Positions 26,177 through 34,542 of a stretch of DNA of 64,000 nt are shown here, in pieces. Position numbers and translations under genes: made by a program. The notes beneath the pieces are model-generated. The model was not told where the DNA came from. It saw only the letters and a list, made by a program, of their open reading frames with translations, and ran no database searches. Within the stretch, counting starts at the first letter, position 1, and the number at the start of each line of letters is the position of its first letter. Origin of the DNA: an uncultured Lachnospiraceae bacterium (GTDB lineage: Bacteria > Bacillota > Clostridia > Lachnospirales > Lachnospiraceae); contig CAUAFT010000006.1 of assembly GCA_958428365.1 (NCBI GenBank), positions 1 through 64,000 on the forward strand, written 5' to 3'.

Positions 26177-26944
26177 CTAGGCATCCCTTCTTTTTACATA
26201 GACCAGCTGATTATGGCTGTCCTTTGCAGTCTCCCTTCTGACTTCCACGTCCTTAAAGGACTCGATCAGATTACTCAGCTTTGGAAAACCGTAGTTTCTG
26301 CAGTCAAAATCAGGATAGAGCTTCAACACCATATTCCCAAGCTCTCCTAAAAACATCCAGCCGCTCTCGTCGGAATGCTCGTTTAAAAGAGAAAAGATCG
26401 TCGCCTTGATCTCCCGCAGATTTGTGATCGGTACGATATCCGCATCGTTTTCCTTTTTGCGCACCGGTCTTGTATTACGGCTTTTCTCCCTGTCCTCATC
26501 CATAACGCTGCGCATCAGAACATCCAGAGTCTTGAACTGATCGCACGCCTTGACAAAGGGAGACGGGGTCTTGCTCTCGCCCATGCCCACCACATATTTT
26601 CCAGACTCCCGCAGACGCATTGCCAGCTTTGTAAAATCGCTGTCCGAAGAAGCTAACACAAAACCATCCACGTCTCTGGTGTATAAAATATCCATAGCGT
26701 CAATGATCATTGCCGAATCCGAGGCATTTTTTCCGATGGTATAGCTATACTGCTGGATCGGGGTGACGGAATTTTCCAGCAGACATTCTTTCCAGGTATT
26801 TTTCCCAATGTCCGTCCAGTCCCCATAGATTCTTCGGATACTGACGTTACCCAGCGCCTTAGTCTCCCGCAATATCAGGTTGATATATTTCGGTGAGACA
26901 TTATCGGCGTCAATTAAAAGTGCATACTTTTTTTCTTTATCCAT
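26177..26944 (-). CDS. NYN-domain nuclease-like protein with C-terminal LOTUS/OST-HTH domain
   Basis: A 255-residue protein. Residues 5-150 form a NYN (PIN-like) domain with acidic residues in LLIDADNVSPKY, IIDAMD and ASSDSDFTKLA that would bind metal for RNA cleavage. Residues about 180-250 (IFSLLNEHSDESGWMFLGELG, FDCRNYGFPKLSNLIES) match an OST-HTH/LOTUS domain, known to bind RNA. The ATG at 26944 follows GGAG; a TTG four codons upstream is less likely. A role in RNA turnover is inferred. Confidence 0.88.
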   Translation of the reverse strand: MDKEKKYALLIDADNVSPKYINLILRETKALGNVSIRRIYGDWTDIGKNTWKECLLENSVTPIQQYSYTIGKNASDSAMIIDAMDILYTRDVDGFVLASSDSDFTKLAMRLRESGKYVVGMGESKTPSPFVKACDQFKTLDVLMRSVMDEDREKSRNTRPVRKKENDADIVPITNLREIKATIFSLLNEHSDESGWMFLGELGNMVLKLYPDFDCRNYGFPKLSNLIESFKDVEVRRETAKDSHNQLVYVKRRDA

Positions 26945-27016
26945 TTTATTCTCCAATCTTTTAATGGTTCTATTCTCTCATAACCTCCTCTTTGGTTCAA
27001 TTCTTTTTTTCGCTTT

Positions 27017-28210
27017 TTACGGATCACAGTTCTTGCAGGGCTCATATCCCAGCTCCAGAAGTTCCTCCCGTGTAAGTTCCGTCTCCTGACGGTTCTTCTC
27101 CTGTATCTGATCTACGCTCTGGCAGGTCTTTTGGTGAAATTTCTTCGTGTTGGTATTTAAGATGTAAAGGGACTGTGAGTTTTCCCCGGTGGCTTTTTGT
27201 AATGATTGTGTGGAAGGCTCCTCTGTGCCATCCTCCCTGTCAGATTCCGATCGCTCCCCGCTCTGCCAGGTGGTGGAAGAAGCGGTATTCCAGGTAATCT
27301 CCTTTCCATCAGAAACGGCGAGGATACTGCCCTGCTCGTCGGTGCGGAAGGTCTCGATCCCCATCTGACGCAGACGGTTCAGAATCTCCGCATGTGGGTG
27401 TCCGTAGGAATTGCCTTCCCCGCAGCTGATAACAGCATAAGTGGGATCGACGGCATCCAAAAACGCCTGGGTGTTGGCAGAATCGCTTCCGTGATGCGCT
27501 ACCTTATAGACGTCCGCCTTCAATTCTTCCCCGCTTTTTAGCATCTCCGCCTCCGATTCCGCCTCTGCGTCCCCGGTGAAGAGAAAGCTGTTTTCTCCGT
27601 AGGTCAAACGCAGAGCTATCGAATAATTGTTGGCGTTGGAACCGTAATCATTGGAGATCGGAGCAAGGATGGTGAACCGGGCGTCTCCCAGCTGATAGGT
27701 GGTTCCAGGCAGGGGATATGTGATCTGATAGGATCTCTCCCGGATAACGTCGATCAGTTCCGTGTAGGTCTTTGTATCCTTTTCATAGTCCGGCAGAAGG
27801 ATGTTAGCGCAGTCATATTTGTAGACGATGACGTCCAGACCTCCAATATGATCCGTGTCGGGATGGGTGCCGATGACATAATCCAGAGACTCCACACCCT
27901 GGTTTTTCAAATAAAGCTGTACCGTGGTGCCCATATTGTGATTGCCGCCGTCTATGAGCATGGCGTGACCGCCGCATTTTATAAGGGTGGCGTCGCCCTG
28001 ACCAATGTCTATGTAGTGGACTTCCAGCGTCTCTTCTGATGTGTTGTCGGATATGTTTTCTGATATGGACGGCTTCGCTGTCTTTGTCTGTCCATATTCT
28101 GCTTCGGCATCCTCTGTCGTTCCGTCTGTAGTGCAGCCTGTAAACAGAAGGCATAGCAGGAAAAGAATACCGAGTAATTTTATTTTTTGTGTTTTCATTT
28201 GTGTCTTCAT
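27017..28210 (-). CDS. Secreted MBL-fold hydrolase lipoprotein (ComEC/Rec2-like)
   Basis: A 397-residue protein with a lipoprotein signal (LLFTGC, Cys26). A metallo-beta-lactamase domain follows, with DGGNHNMGT, THPDTDHIGGLD and VAHHGSDSANT, the set seen in the ComEC C-terminal and related secreted nucleases. After a Ser/Glu-rich linker the last 45 residues (FHQKTCQSVDQI to YEPCKNCDP) form a small Ada-like zinc-ribbon module. It should be anchored outside the membrane, possibly degrading DNA; substrate is inferred. GAGGAAGCA precedes the ATG. Confidence 0.9.
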   Translation of the reverse strand: MKTQMKTQKIKLLGILFLLCLLFTGCTTDGTTEDAEAEYGQTKTAKPSISENISDNTSEETLEVHYIDIGQGDATLIKCGGHAMLIDGGNHNMGTTVQLYLKNQGVESLDYVIGTHPDTDHIGGLDVIVYKYDCANILLPDYEKDTKTYTELIDVIRERSYQITYPLPGTTYQLGDARFTILAPISNDYGSNANNYSIALRLTYGENSFLFTGDAEAESEAEMLKSGEELKADVYKVAHHGSDSANTQAFLDAVDPTYAVISCGEGNSYGHPHAEILNRLRQMGIETFRTDEQGSILAVSDGKEITWNTASSTTWQSGERSESDREDGTEEPSTQSLQKATGENSQSLYILNTNTKKFHQKTCQSVDQIQEKNRQETELTREELLELGYEPCKNCDP

Positions 28211-28230
28211 TGCTTCCTCAAACTAAAATA

Positions 28231-28270
28231 AATAAAAGTGTCTATCCTGCCGGCACACGGAATAGACACT
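28231..28270 (-). terminator. Terminator of the toxin-antitoxin operon
   Basis: On the minus strand AGTGTCTAT and ATAGACACT enclose a 16-nt loop and are followed by TTTTATTTATTTT, 66 bp past the toxin stop. A second small stem (CCTATC/GATAGG) lies between. Confidence 0.75.
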
Positions 28271-28335
28271 GCCTATCATTGATAGGAGCCTAAAACTTCT
28301 CGGACGCATCCTCTTAGGAGCGGACACTTTCTTCA

Positions 28336-28761
28336 TCAATATTCATCTACAGTAACGCATTTTATTTCCTGAAACTGTCTCAACTGCTTATCATTAGTCA
28401 GAAATAAATCACATCCCTGTACACAGGCTGCCGCCAACTGTAAAGAGTCCATTGTTTTGAAGTCTTTATACTCTGCTCTAATTTGTGCAGCCTTCATTGC
28501 TATTTCCATATCAATCGGGCACAATGGGATATTGCAATCTGAGAAAAACTCCAAAAAAGCATTTATCTTTTCTTCATTTCCCATTCTATATGGATATGTC
28601 ATGTATTCCGTACAGGTTATCGTTGACGTTACCATTTGTTTCTCGTTTTCTAAAATATCAGAAAATATCTTTTCCACTTTCTCTGCATAGTTTATATCTT
28701 CATCCAGAAAATAAATAATAGGCGTTGTATCCAAAAAGATTTTTTTATACTCTGTCTTCAT
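28336..28761 (-). CDS. vapC: PIN-domain toxin (VapC-like)
   Basis: A 141-residue PIN ribonuclease: LDTTPIIYFLDED at the start, Glu in TCTEYM, Asp in FKTMDSLQLAAA and FLTNDKQLRQF near the end give the four acidic metal ligands. VapC toxins cleave tRNA or rRNA. Its start codon lies 17 bp inside the antitoxin gene, with the ribosome site AAGGAG in the antitoxin's last codons. The family link is clear; the RNA target is unknown. Confidence 0.9.
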   Translation of the reverse strand: MKTEYKKIFLDTTPIIYFLDEDINYAEKVEKIFSDILENEKQMVTSTITCTEYMTYPYRMGNEEKINAFLEFFSDCNIPLCPIDMEIAMKAAQIRAEYKDFKTMDSLQLAAACVQGCDLFLTNDKQLRQFQEIKCVTVDEY

Positions 28762-28966
28762 TCCTCAACTCCTTTATATATTCCTGTGCATCAGAATGAA
28801 ACATTTTCTCTCCTCTGCCCCTATATTTTTTTAAATCTATTTTCTTCTTGGGCTGTCTTTGCATTTCCAACACTGTTACTATAACTTCCTGCCCTGTTGC
28901 TAATTTTATATCTTCATCCATTACAATCTGGCTTCCATTGTAGTATCCCTTTACCGCTGTCAACAT
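28745..28966 (-). CDS. Antitoxin partner of the PIN toxin
   Basis: A 73-residue protein. The N terminus (AVKGYYNGSQIVMDEDIKLATGQEVIVTVLE) looks like the beta-rich AF2212/AbrB-like antitoxin fold, and the basic/acidic tail would wrap the toxin. GGGGAGATTGTG precedes the ATG. It is first in the operon, overlaps the toxin gene, and its promoter carries a palindrome that it may bind. Confidence 0.83.
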   Translation of the reverse strand: MLTAVKGYYNGSQIVMDEDIKLATGQEVIVTVLEMQRQPKKKIDLKKYRGRGEKMFHSDAQEYIKELRNEDRV

Positions 28967-28991
28967 CACAATCTCCCCTTTCTGCGTCGCG

Positions 28992-29035
28992 ATTCGTTAT
29001 ACGAATATTATAGCCATTTTTTCAGTGTTTGTAAA
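28992..29035 (-). promoter_or_regulatory. Promoter and palindromic operator of the toxin-antitoxin operon
   Basis: The minus strand has TTTACA (29030-29035), a 17-bp spacer and TATAAT (29007-29012). The perfect palindrome ATTCGT-N3-ACGAAT (28992-29006) abuts the -10 box on the downstream side, covering the transcription start. This is the expected place for autorepression by the antitoxin-toxin complex. Confidence 0.65.
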
Positions 29036-29069
29036 CTCGCCGCCTCTGATTGGCTATTAAGTTTGATAA

Positions 29070-29107
29070 CAAAAAAACACCGAAACCTTGCTCTGCAAGT
29101 GTTCCGG
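29070..29107 (-). terminator. Terminator after tRNA-Pro
   Basis: On the minus strand CCGGAACACTTGC pairs with GCAAGGTTTCGG (one bulge, one G-U) and is followed by TGTTTTTTTG, 16 bp after the tRNA. Confidence 0.85.
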
Positions 29108-29122
29108 CGCCCCTACCAAGAA

Positions 29123-29196
29123 TCGATGCGACAGGATTTGAACCTGCGACTTCTGCGTCCCGAACGCAGCGCTCTACCAAACTGAGCCACGCATCG
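29123..29196 (-). tRNA. tRNA-Pro (anticodon CGG)
   Basis: All cloverleaf parts can be read on the minus strand. The acceptor stem CGATGCG pairs with CGCATCG and the discriminator is A. The D-arm is GGCTCAGTTTGGTAGAGC. The anticodon arm is CTGCG-TTCGGGA-CGCAG, giving CGG for proline. The T-arm is GCAGGTTCAAATCCTGT. The CCA end is not encoded. The gene stands alone with its own terminator. Confidence 0.95.
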
Positions 29197-29258
29197 TCTG
29201 ACACGACTTAGAAATCGTGCCTAATTATATTAGCATAGTTTTTTGAATTTGTCCAGCC

Positions 29259-29696
29259 CTAAATATAATAATTTCCACCCATTTTTGCTTTTTGTATCTC
29301 TACCAGATCATAGAGGGTGGTGCCGTCCAGATATTCGTTGACCACCTTGTACAGTCCTTCCCAGAACTCTATGGTAGCGCAGGTGTCATAATTCTCGCAC
29401 TGGTTCTCCTCATCCTCCAGACAGGCAATGGGCGCAAAATTTCCCTCGATGGCGCGCAGGATTTCTCCCACGGTATAGTCCGTCGTCTTTTTGGCAAGCC
29501 GGTATCCTCCCTGGGCGCCCCGTCCGCTTTTCAAAAGCCCGGCGCGGTTCAAAGGAGTCACGATCTGCTCCAGGTATTTTACAGAAATCTTCTGCCGCTC
29601 CGATACGTCCTTTAAGGCGATGAATTTTCCGTTTTCGTTAATTGCCAGATCTACCATTAATCTCAACGCATATCTTCCTTTTGTCGATACTTTCAT
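29259..29696 (-). CDS. Rrf2-family regulator with Fe-S-type cysteines
   Basis: A 145-residue protein with the Rrf2 winged helix (KYLEQIVTPLNRAGLLKSGRGAQGGYRLAK). Three cysteines, CLEDEENQCENYDTC (spacing 7 and 5), sit where IscR-type proteins hold a [2Fe-2S] cluster. It may sense iron-sulfur status or redox stress, as do IscR and NsrR; CymR-type regulators lack these cysteines. AGGAGGGAGTTCCT precedes the ATG. No isc/suf genes are adjacent. Confidence 0.9.
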   Translation of the reverse strand: MKVSTKGRYALRLMVDLAINENGKFIALKDVSERQKISVKYLEQIVTPLNRAGLLKSGRGAQGGYRLAKKTTDYTVGEILRAIEGNFAPIACLEDEENQCENYDTCATIEFWEGLYKVVNEYLDGTTLYDLVEIQKAKMGGNYYI

Positions 29697-29722
29697 AGGA
29701 ACTCCCTCCTGATATCCATAGT

Positions 29723-29740
29723 ATTCCCAAGGGTATTATA
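29723..29740 (-). promoter_or_regulatory. Probable -10 box and imperfect operator of the Rrf2 gene
   Basis: A dyad ATTCCC-AA-GGGTAT (one mismatch) overlaps a TATAAT box (minus strand, 29735-29740). This position suggests autoregulation. Confidence 0.4.
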
Positions 29741-29759
29741 TAATATTTTCACCTTCCGC

Positions 29760-30704
29760 TCAAGCCTCCTCCGATATCAGATAAGCTCCGCCGTAGATTC
29801 CCGCGTCGTTTCCCAGCTGGGCAAGGGCAAATTCTGCATTCCGGCAGGCGTGGAAGGTCTGCTCTTTGAAATATTTTTCCACCGGATCGATTAAGATACT
29901 GCCTGCTCTGGACACTCCTCCTCCAATGACGATGACCTCAGGATTCACAACGCAGGCGATATTGGCAATGGCCGTGCCAAGGGTCTTGCCCATCTGCTCC
30001 ACCTGTTCTTTTGCAAAAGCGTCTCCTTTTTTCGCCTCGTCAAAGATATCCTTTGCCGTCAGAGGATCCTTTCCCCGAAGAGAGGTCTCTTTCTCACAGG
30101 TCTTAAGCGCCTTTTTCGTCACGCGCACGATTCCCGTGGCGGAAGCATACTGTTCCAGACAGCCCTTCTTGCCGCATCCGCAGATCTCAGTCTCATCCTC
30201 TTTTACCACCACATGACCGATCTCCCCTCCGGCTCCGTTAGAGCCGGATAACATCCTGCCCTCAATGATGATACCGCCGCCAACGCCGGTTCCCAGGGTG
30301 ACGAGCAGAAGATTTCTGTGTCCGCTTCCTCCGCCCTTCCACATCTCACCTAAGGCGGCGACATTGGCATCGTTTCCTGCCCTGACCTTTAATCCCGTCT
30401 TTTCCGACAACGCTTGCTCCACATTAAAAACATCCCAGCCCAGATTGATGCACCTGACCACGGTTCCGTCAGACTTCACCGGCCCTGGAACTCCCAGACC
30501 AACGCCCACGACCTCCGATTTCGACACGCCTCTTTCCGTGAGCTTTCTTTGAATCTGTTCGGCAACATCGTCTAAGATGGCGGCTCCGCCGTTCTCCTTT
30601 CTGGTCTCGATCTCCCACTTTTCCAGGAGCTCTCCATTTTTGTCAAAGAAACCCATTTTTATCGTGGTTCCTCCAACGTCTACGCCAAATCCATATCCTT
30701 TCAT
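29760..30704 (-). CDS. glcK: ROK-family glucokinase
   Basis: A 314-residue sugar kinase of the ROK family. The phosphate-binding loop is VDVGGTTIKMGFF (residue 8 on), the active-site Asp is in RAGNDANVAALGE, and the zinc motif reads CGCGKKGCLEQYASA. It phosphorylates glucose with ATP in the cytoplasm, feeding glycolysis; the Firmicute GlcK subgroup has this length and motif set. AGGAGGCAGGA precedes the ATG. It follows the PBP gene in the same direction at 32 bp. Confidence 0.93.
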   Translation of the reverse strand: MKGYGFGVDVGGTTIKMGFFDKNGELLEKWEIETRKENGGAAILDDVAEQIQRKLTERGVSKSEVVGVGLGVPGPVKSDGTVVRCINLGWDVFNVEQALSEKTGLKVRAGNDANVAALGEMWKGGGSGHRNLLLVTLGTGVGGGIIIEGRMLSGSNGAGGEIGHVVVKEDETEICGCGKKGCLEQYASATGIVRVTKKALKTCEKETSLRGKDPLTAKDIFDEAKKGDAFAKEQVEQMGKTLGTAIANIACVVNPEVIVIGGGVSRAGSILIDPVEKYFKEQTFHACRNAEFALAQLGNDAGIYGGAYLISEEA

Positions 30705-30736
30705 TCCTGCCTCCTCATTGAAATGCTACTCCCTGT

Positions 30737-33010
30737 CTAAGTTCCCTCCGGCTGTGTTTCTTCCGGCTGTGTATTCTCCGGTTCTGTCGGGGTCTCTTCC
30801 CCCTCGTTGCCTCCGGTATCACTGTCCTCCTCTGCCGGGGGCGTCTCTGTCTGATCTTCCCCCTCTGCCGGTTCCTGAGGCTGAGTCTCCTGCTCCTCCT
30901 GGGGCGTCTCAACCTGTCCCTGGATATTTACAGGCTCCTGCTCCTCTTCCTGTGTTTCCTCCTGAATAGGTTCTGTCTGTTCTTCCTGATCGGTGGTCTC
31001 TGCCGGCTCCTCTGTTTTTTTCTCATAGGATACATAGGACGGGAATTGCTGCGGCTCAAGTCCTTCATGGATTTTTTCCATAAAGGTTTTCCAGATACTT
31101 CCCGGATAGGTGGAGCCCGACAGACCGTCCAGCTTTTTCGGCAGGTCATAGCCCACCCAGACGCTGGTGGTGTAATAGCGGGTATAGCCCACGAACCAGC
31201 CGTCCTTATTGTCATTGGTGGTTCCAGTCTTGCCGGCGCAAGGCATCCCTGACAGCGCCAGTCCTCTTCCCGTACCATTGGTAAGCACTCCGGTTAAGAT
31301 ATCCGTCATCATCCTTGTGGCATTTTCCCGATAAACCGCTGTCTCCTCCTGTTTCGTGCTAAGAATGGTCTCCCCATCGGAATCGGTAATTTTTAAAATA
31401 CAGGTGGGTTCTCTGTAGTAACCGTCATTTTCAATGGTGGCATAACCCGCCGCCATCTCCAGAGGAGAGACTCCGTTGGTGAAGCCTCCCAGAGCCGCCG
31501 CGAGCCGTTTATCCTCCTCGTCCAGTTTGGAAAAATTCATTTTTTCCAGATAGGAGAGACCCTTTTCCGGAGTAAGCTCATCCAGCAGGTTCCAGGCAAC
31601 CGTATTCTTGGAAAGCTCCACCGCCCGCCGCAGCGTCATGGCTCCGGCATAACTCTTGTCCGCATTGGAAGGGCCGTCCTCGATAGGCTCGTCCACCACC
31701 GTGGAATCCGGCGTATAGTCATTTTCCAGAATCGGTGTATAGACCAGAAGCGGCTTGATGGCGCTTCCCGGCTGGCGGAAGCTCTTATAGGCGCGGTTGA
31801 TGGTATATCCGTTGTAATCCTGGCTGCGCCCTCCCACGATCGCTTTCACATAGCCGCTCTGGTTGTCCATACAGACTGCCGCACTCTGTAACGTATAGAT
31901 GCCCTCCTCGTTGACCTCCGTATAGTCCGCAAGGGTGGTGTCAATGGAATTCTGAAGCTCCTGCTGCATTTCCAGGCTGATGGAGGTATAGATCCGGTAT
32001 CCCTCTGTGTAAAGCTTTTTGTTACAGACCTCATAGAGCTCGTCATACTGCTCCTCATACGCCTCCTGTTCCGCAGCGCTCTGGAAGGTGGTTTTGAATC
32101 GAAAGCCCTCCTCCTCCATCAGCGCTCTGGTAGCGCAATAGTAGGTATAGGTCTCCACATAGTCGTTTTTCACGCTCTGGGGGCGCTCTAGAGTAATGGT
32201 CTCCGCTTTTGCCTCCAGGCAGGTGGTCTCGGAGATCTTTCCATCCTCCTGCATCTGGTTTAAGATCCTGTCTCTTCTCTTTAACGTGTTTTCCATATTA
32301 TTGACCGGATCATAGAGCGTCGGGTTATTGGGAATCGCACACAAAAAAGCGATCTGAGATAGATCCAGATTCTTTACCTCTGTATTGAAATAACCCTTGC
32401 TGGCTGCCTGGATCCCGTAGTAGCCGTTTCCAAAATAGATATTATTCAGATAAAATTCCAGTATCTGATCCTTACTGTAAATCCGTTCCATCTCCGTGGC
32501 AATGAACATCTCCTCGATCTTTCGCTCCCAGGTCTTTTCCTGGGACAGGAACACATTCCGCGCAAGCTGCTGGGTGATGGTGGACGCTCCCTGCGTCACC
32601 TTACCGTTTTCGATCATCGCCTTGACCGCTCGAAGGATGCCTTTAAAGTCCACGCCGTGGTGCTGATAAAATTTTTTATCCTCAATGCTGATAATGGCGG
32701 AGCAGACGTCCGATGGAATATCCTCATATTCCAGATAATACATATCCTTTTCGCCCTTCAGCACGGAGATCAGATCCCCGTTGGCGTCGTAGACCAGGCT
32801 GGTCTCCGAAGACCGGAAGGTCTCCTCCGAGGAGGAATGTACGAAATCATACGCCTCCGCCTTCAGATCTCCCACCTTCTTCGCATAGCCGCCAAAAAAG
32901 TAAAATGCCAGTCCTGCCACCACAAGTAGGATCAATACTACCTGTATTTTCAAAAATAACCGAAATCCCCGGTATTTTTTCTTGCTTCTCTTCTTTTTCT
33001 GCTTCGCCAT
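30737..33010 (-). CDS. Class A penicillin-binding protein (PBP1A type)
   Basis: A 757-residue bifunctional cell-wall synthase. One membrane helix is at residues 16-38. The glycosyltransferase domain has ISIEDKKFYQHHGVDFKGI and QGASTITQQLARN. The transpeptidase domain has the nucleophile motif SAIK, then SKN and KTGTT. The last 110 residues are a low-complexity tail of Glu, Gln, Thr and Pro, probably spanning the wall. Its ATG is 1 bp from the stop of the SbcC-like gene, so the two are probably coupled. No PASTA domains are seen. Confidence 0.95.
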   Translation of the reverse strand: MAKQKKKRSKKKYRGFRLFLKIQVVLILLVVAGLAFYFFGGYAKKVGDLKAEAYDFVHSSSEETFRSSETSLVYDANGDLISVLKGEKDMYYLEYEDIPSDVCSAIISIEDKKFYQHHGVDFKGILRAVKAMIENGKVTQGASTITQQLARNVFLSQEKTWERKIEEMFIATEMERIYSKDQILEFYLNNIYFGNGYYGIQAASKGYFNTEVKNLDLSQIAFLCAIPNNPTLYDPVNNMENTLKRRDRILNQMQEDGKISETTCLEAKAETITLERPQSVKNDYVETYTYYCATRALMEEEGFRFKTTFQSAAEQEAYEEQYDELYEVCNKKLYTEGYRIYTSISLEMQQELQNSIDTTLADYTEVNEEGIYTLQSAAVCMDNQSGYVKAIVGGRSQDYNGYTINRAYKSFRQPGSAIKPLLVYTPILENDYTPDSTVVDEPIEDGPSNADKSYAGAMTLRRAVELSKNTVAWNLLDELTPEKGLSYLEKMNFSKLDEEDKRLAAALGGFTNGVSPLEMAAGYATIENDGYYREPTCILKITDSDGETILSTKQEETAVYRENATRMMTDILTGVLTNGTGRGLALSGMPCAGKTGTTNDNKDGWFVGYTRYYTTSVWVGYDLPKKLDGLSGSTYPGSIWKTFMEKIHEGLEPQQFPSYVSYEKKTEEPAETTDQEEQTEPIQEETQEEEQEPVNIQGQVETPQEEQETQPQEPAEGEDQTETPPAEEDSDTGGNEGEETPTEPENTQPEETQPEGT

Positions 33011-33011
33011 C

Positions 33012-34511
33012 TCAATTTCCTTCCAGCTCTATTTTTTCATAGGGAATGCCCAGTTCCTCCAGATATTCCATTTCCCGCCTCTGGCAGGTGAACAGGATCA
33101 TCTGCCGTCCCTGTCTGCCCAGCCAACACAATGCCTGACGCAGCCTTTTGTCATCAAATCTGGCAAAGGTCTCATCCAGCAGGATCGGCATCTGCTCCTC
33201 CTGGGAAAAAATCTCTCCAAGGCTCATGCGCAGGGCAAAATAAATCTGCTCCAAAGTTCCCGTACTGAGCTGCTGCGGTCTCAACACCCGGTTTTGGGTA
33301 TAGACCGACACTTCCATTTTTTCATCGATCTCGATCCTGTCATAGCGCCCCTGGGTCAGCTCGGATAAGATCTCCGAGGTTCTGCTGTTGATGCGGTCTC
33401 CAAAATCCTCATAGATCTCTCCCGTCAGCATGTGGATGGTCTTACCTGCCAGATCGTAGGCGGACAGGTATTGCTGCAGCTCCTCCTCCCGCTGCGTGGG
33501 CGTCTCCAGCTCCGTCTGGGATTCCAGGACATTGAAAAGCCTGGTCTGCTTCTCCTGCAATTCCCCAAAAAGAGCATTCTCACTCTCCGGCTCCCTTTCG
33601 CCGGCAAAAGCCGTCCGCCTTCGCCTTTCCGCCCAGTAGAAACCTGCGGAACAGATGACCGTGCAAAAGCAGATCGCCCCGCCCTTTTCCAGAGCTGTGG
33701 CCAGGGAGATCCCCTGTAATGCACAAAAGAGAAACCAGCCCGCCATCAGAAAACAACCCACGATCAGCACTGCCAGATAGACCTTGCTGCTGAACTGCCC
33801 CAAAGGATTCCATTTCGCATCCTCAGCTTTCTGTTTATCCTTCCCGTCCTTGTGGAGGATTAATCTCTGTCTTTCGATATCTTCCTCTAAAATTTCCCGC
33901 TCGATCTGCAATTTTTCAATCTGGCGCTCCCTTTTTTCCCGCTCTTCCTTTAATGCCTTCTCCGTTTGCTTCTTTTTTTTCGTAAGCCTGGCAATGGCGG
34001 CGCTCACCTGAAAATTACCGTCCCCGGCGCTGGCGGCGTTCGCCATACTGTTCTGTACAAAGGCTGCCAGTTCCTTGCCGGGTCTTACCCCGGTCTGAGA
34101 GATACAGTGGGTACTCTCATACATCTCTCTGGTCAGACCGCCCAAAAGCATCTGCAGATCTCCATACTCCTCAAAGAGCCGCTCCCCGTCCTCCATGTTC
34201 TGCAAAACACTCTGCTTTTCCTTATGGTAAAAATTCCGCTCCAGATGGAAGGGCTTTCCATCCACCTCAAAATCCATCTCCCCGCTGTAAAAGCTGGCGC
34301 TGTTCCATGGCTCATACTGGGTGTAAAGATCCTTCTTCGCCCCTCTTCCCCTTGCCTTTTCCATTCCAAAGAGCATGGACACCAGAAAGGTATGTAGGGT
34401 AGACTTTCCCGACTCATTCTCTCCGTATACCACGTTCAGACCGGGAGAAAAAGAGAACTGTCTGTTATGAAATTGTCCAAAGTTTTGTATATTGATATGT
34501 TTAATCTTCAT
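33012..34511 (-). CDS. SbcC/YhaN-like ATPase with central membrane segments
   Basis: A 499-residue SMC-type ATPase. MKIKHINIQNFGQF and Walker A VVYGENESGKSTLHTF are at the N terminus; the signature (LSTGTLEQIYFALRMSLG) and Walker B (ILLDETFARFDD) are near the C terminus. Between them lie only a short basic coiled coil (residues about 180-240) and two hydrophobic segments (AVLIVGCFLMAGWFLFCAL and AICFCTVICSAGFYWA). SbcC proteins are usually twice this length. The ATG at 34511 is chosen because the longer frame has no homology or ribosome site. It follows the nuclease gene by 31 bp. Confidence 0.88.
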   Translation of the reverse strand: MKIKHINIQNFGQFHNRQFSFSPGLNVVYGENESGKSTLHTFLVSMLFGMEKARGRGAKKDLYTQYEPWNSASFYSGEMDFEVDGKPFHLERNFYHKEKQSVLQNMEDGERLFEEYGDLQMLLGGLTREMYESTHCISQTGVRPGKELAAFVQNSMANAASAGDGNFQVSAAIARLTKKKKQTEKALKEEREKRERQIEKLQIEREILEEDIERQRLILHKDGKDKQKAEDAKWNPLGQFSSKVYLAVLIVGCFLMAGWFLFCALQGISLATALEKGGAICFCTVICSAGFYWAERRRRTAFAGEREPESENALFGELQEKQTRLFNVLESQTELETPTQREEELQQYLSAYDLAGKTIHMLTGEIYEDFGDRINSRTSEILSELTQGRYDRIEIDEKMEVSVYTQNRVLRPQQLSTGTLEQIYFALRMSLGEIFSQEEQMPILLDETFARFDDKRLRQALCWLGRQGRQMILFTCQRREMEYLEELGIPYEKIELEGN

Positions 34512-34542
34512 ATAATTGATTCGTATTCCTTTTTGTATCCAA

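Noticed and set aside
29022..29204. 60-codon ORF across tRNA-Pro
   Set aside because: It overlaps the tRNA and its terminator entirely.
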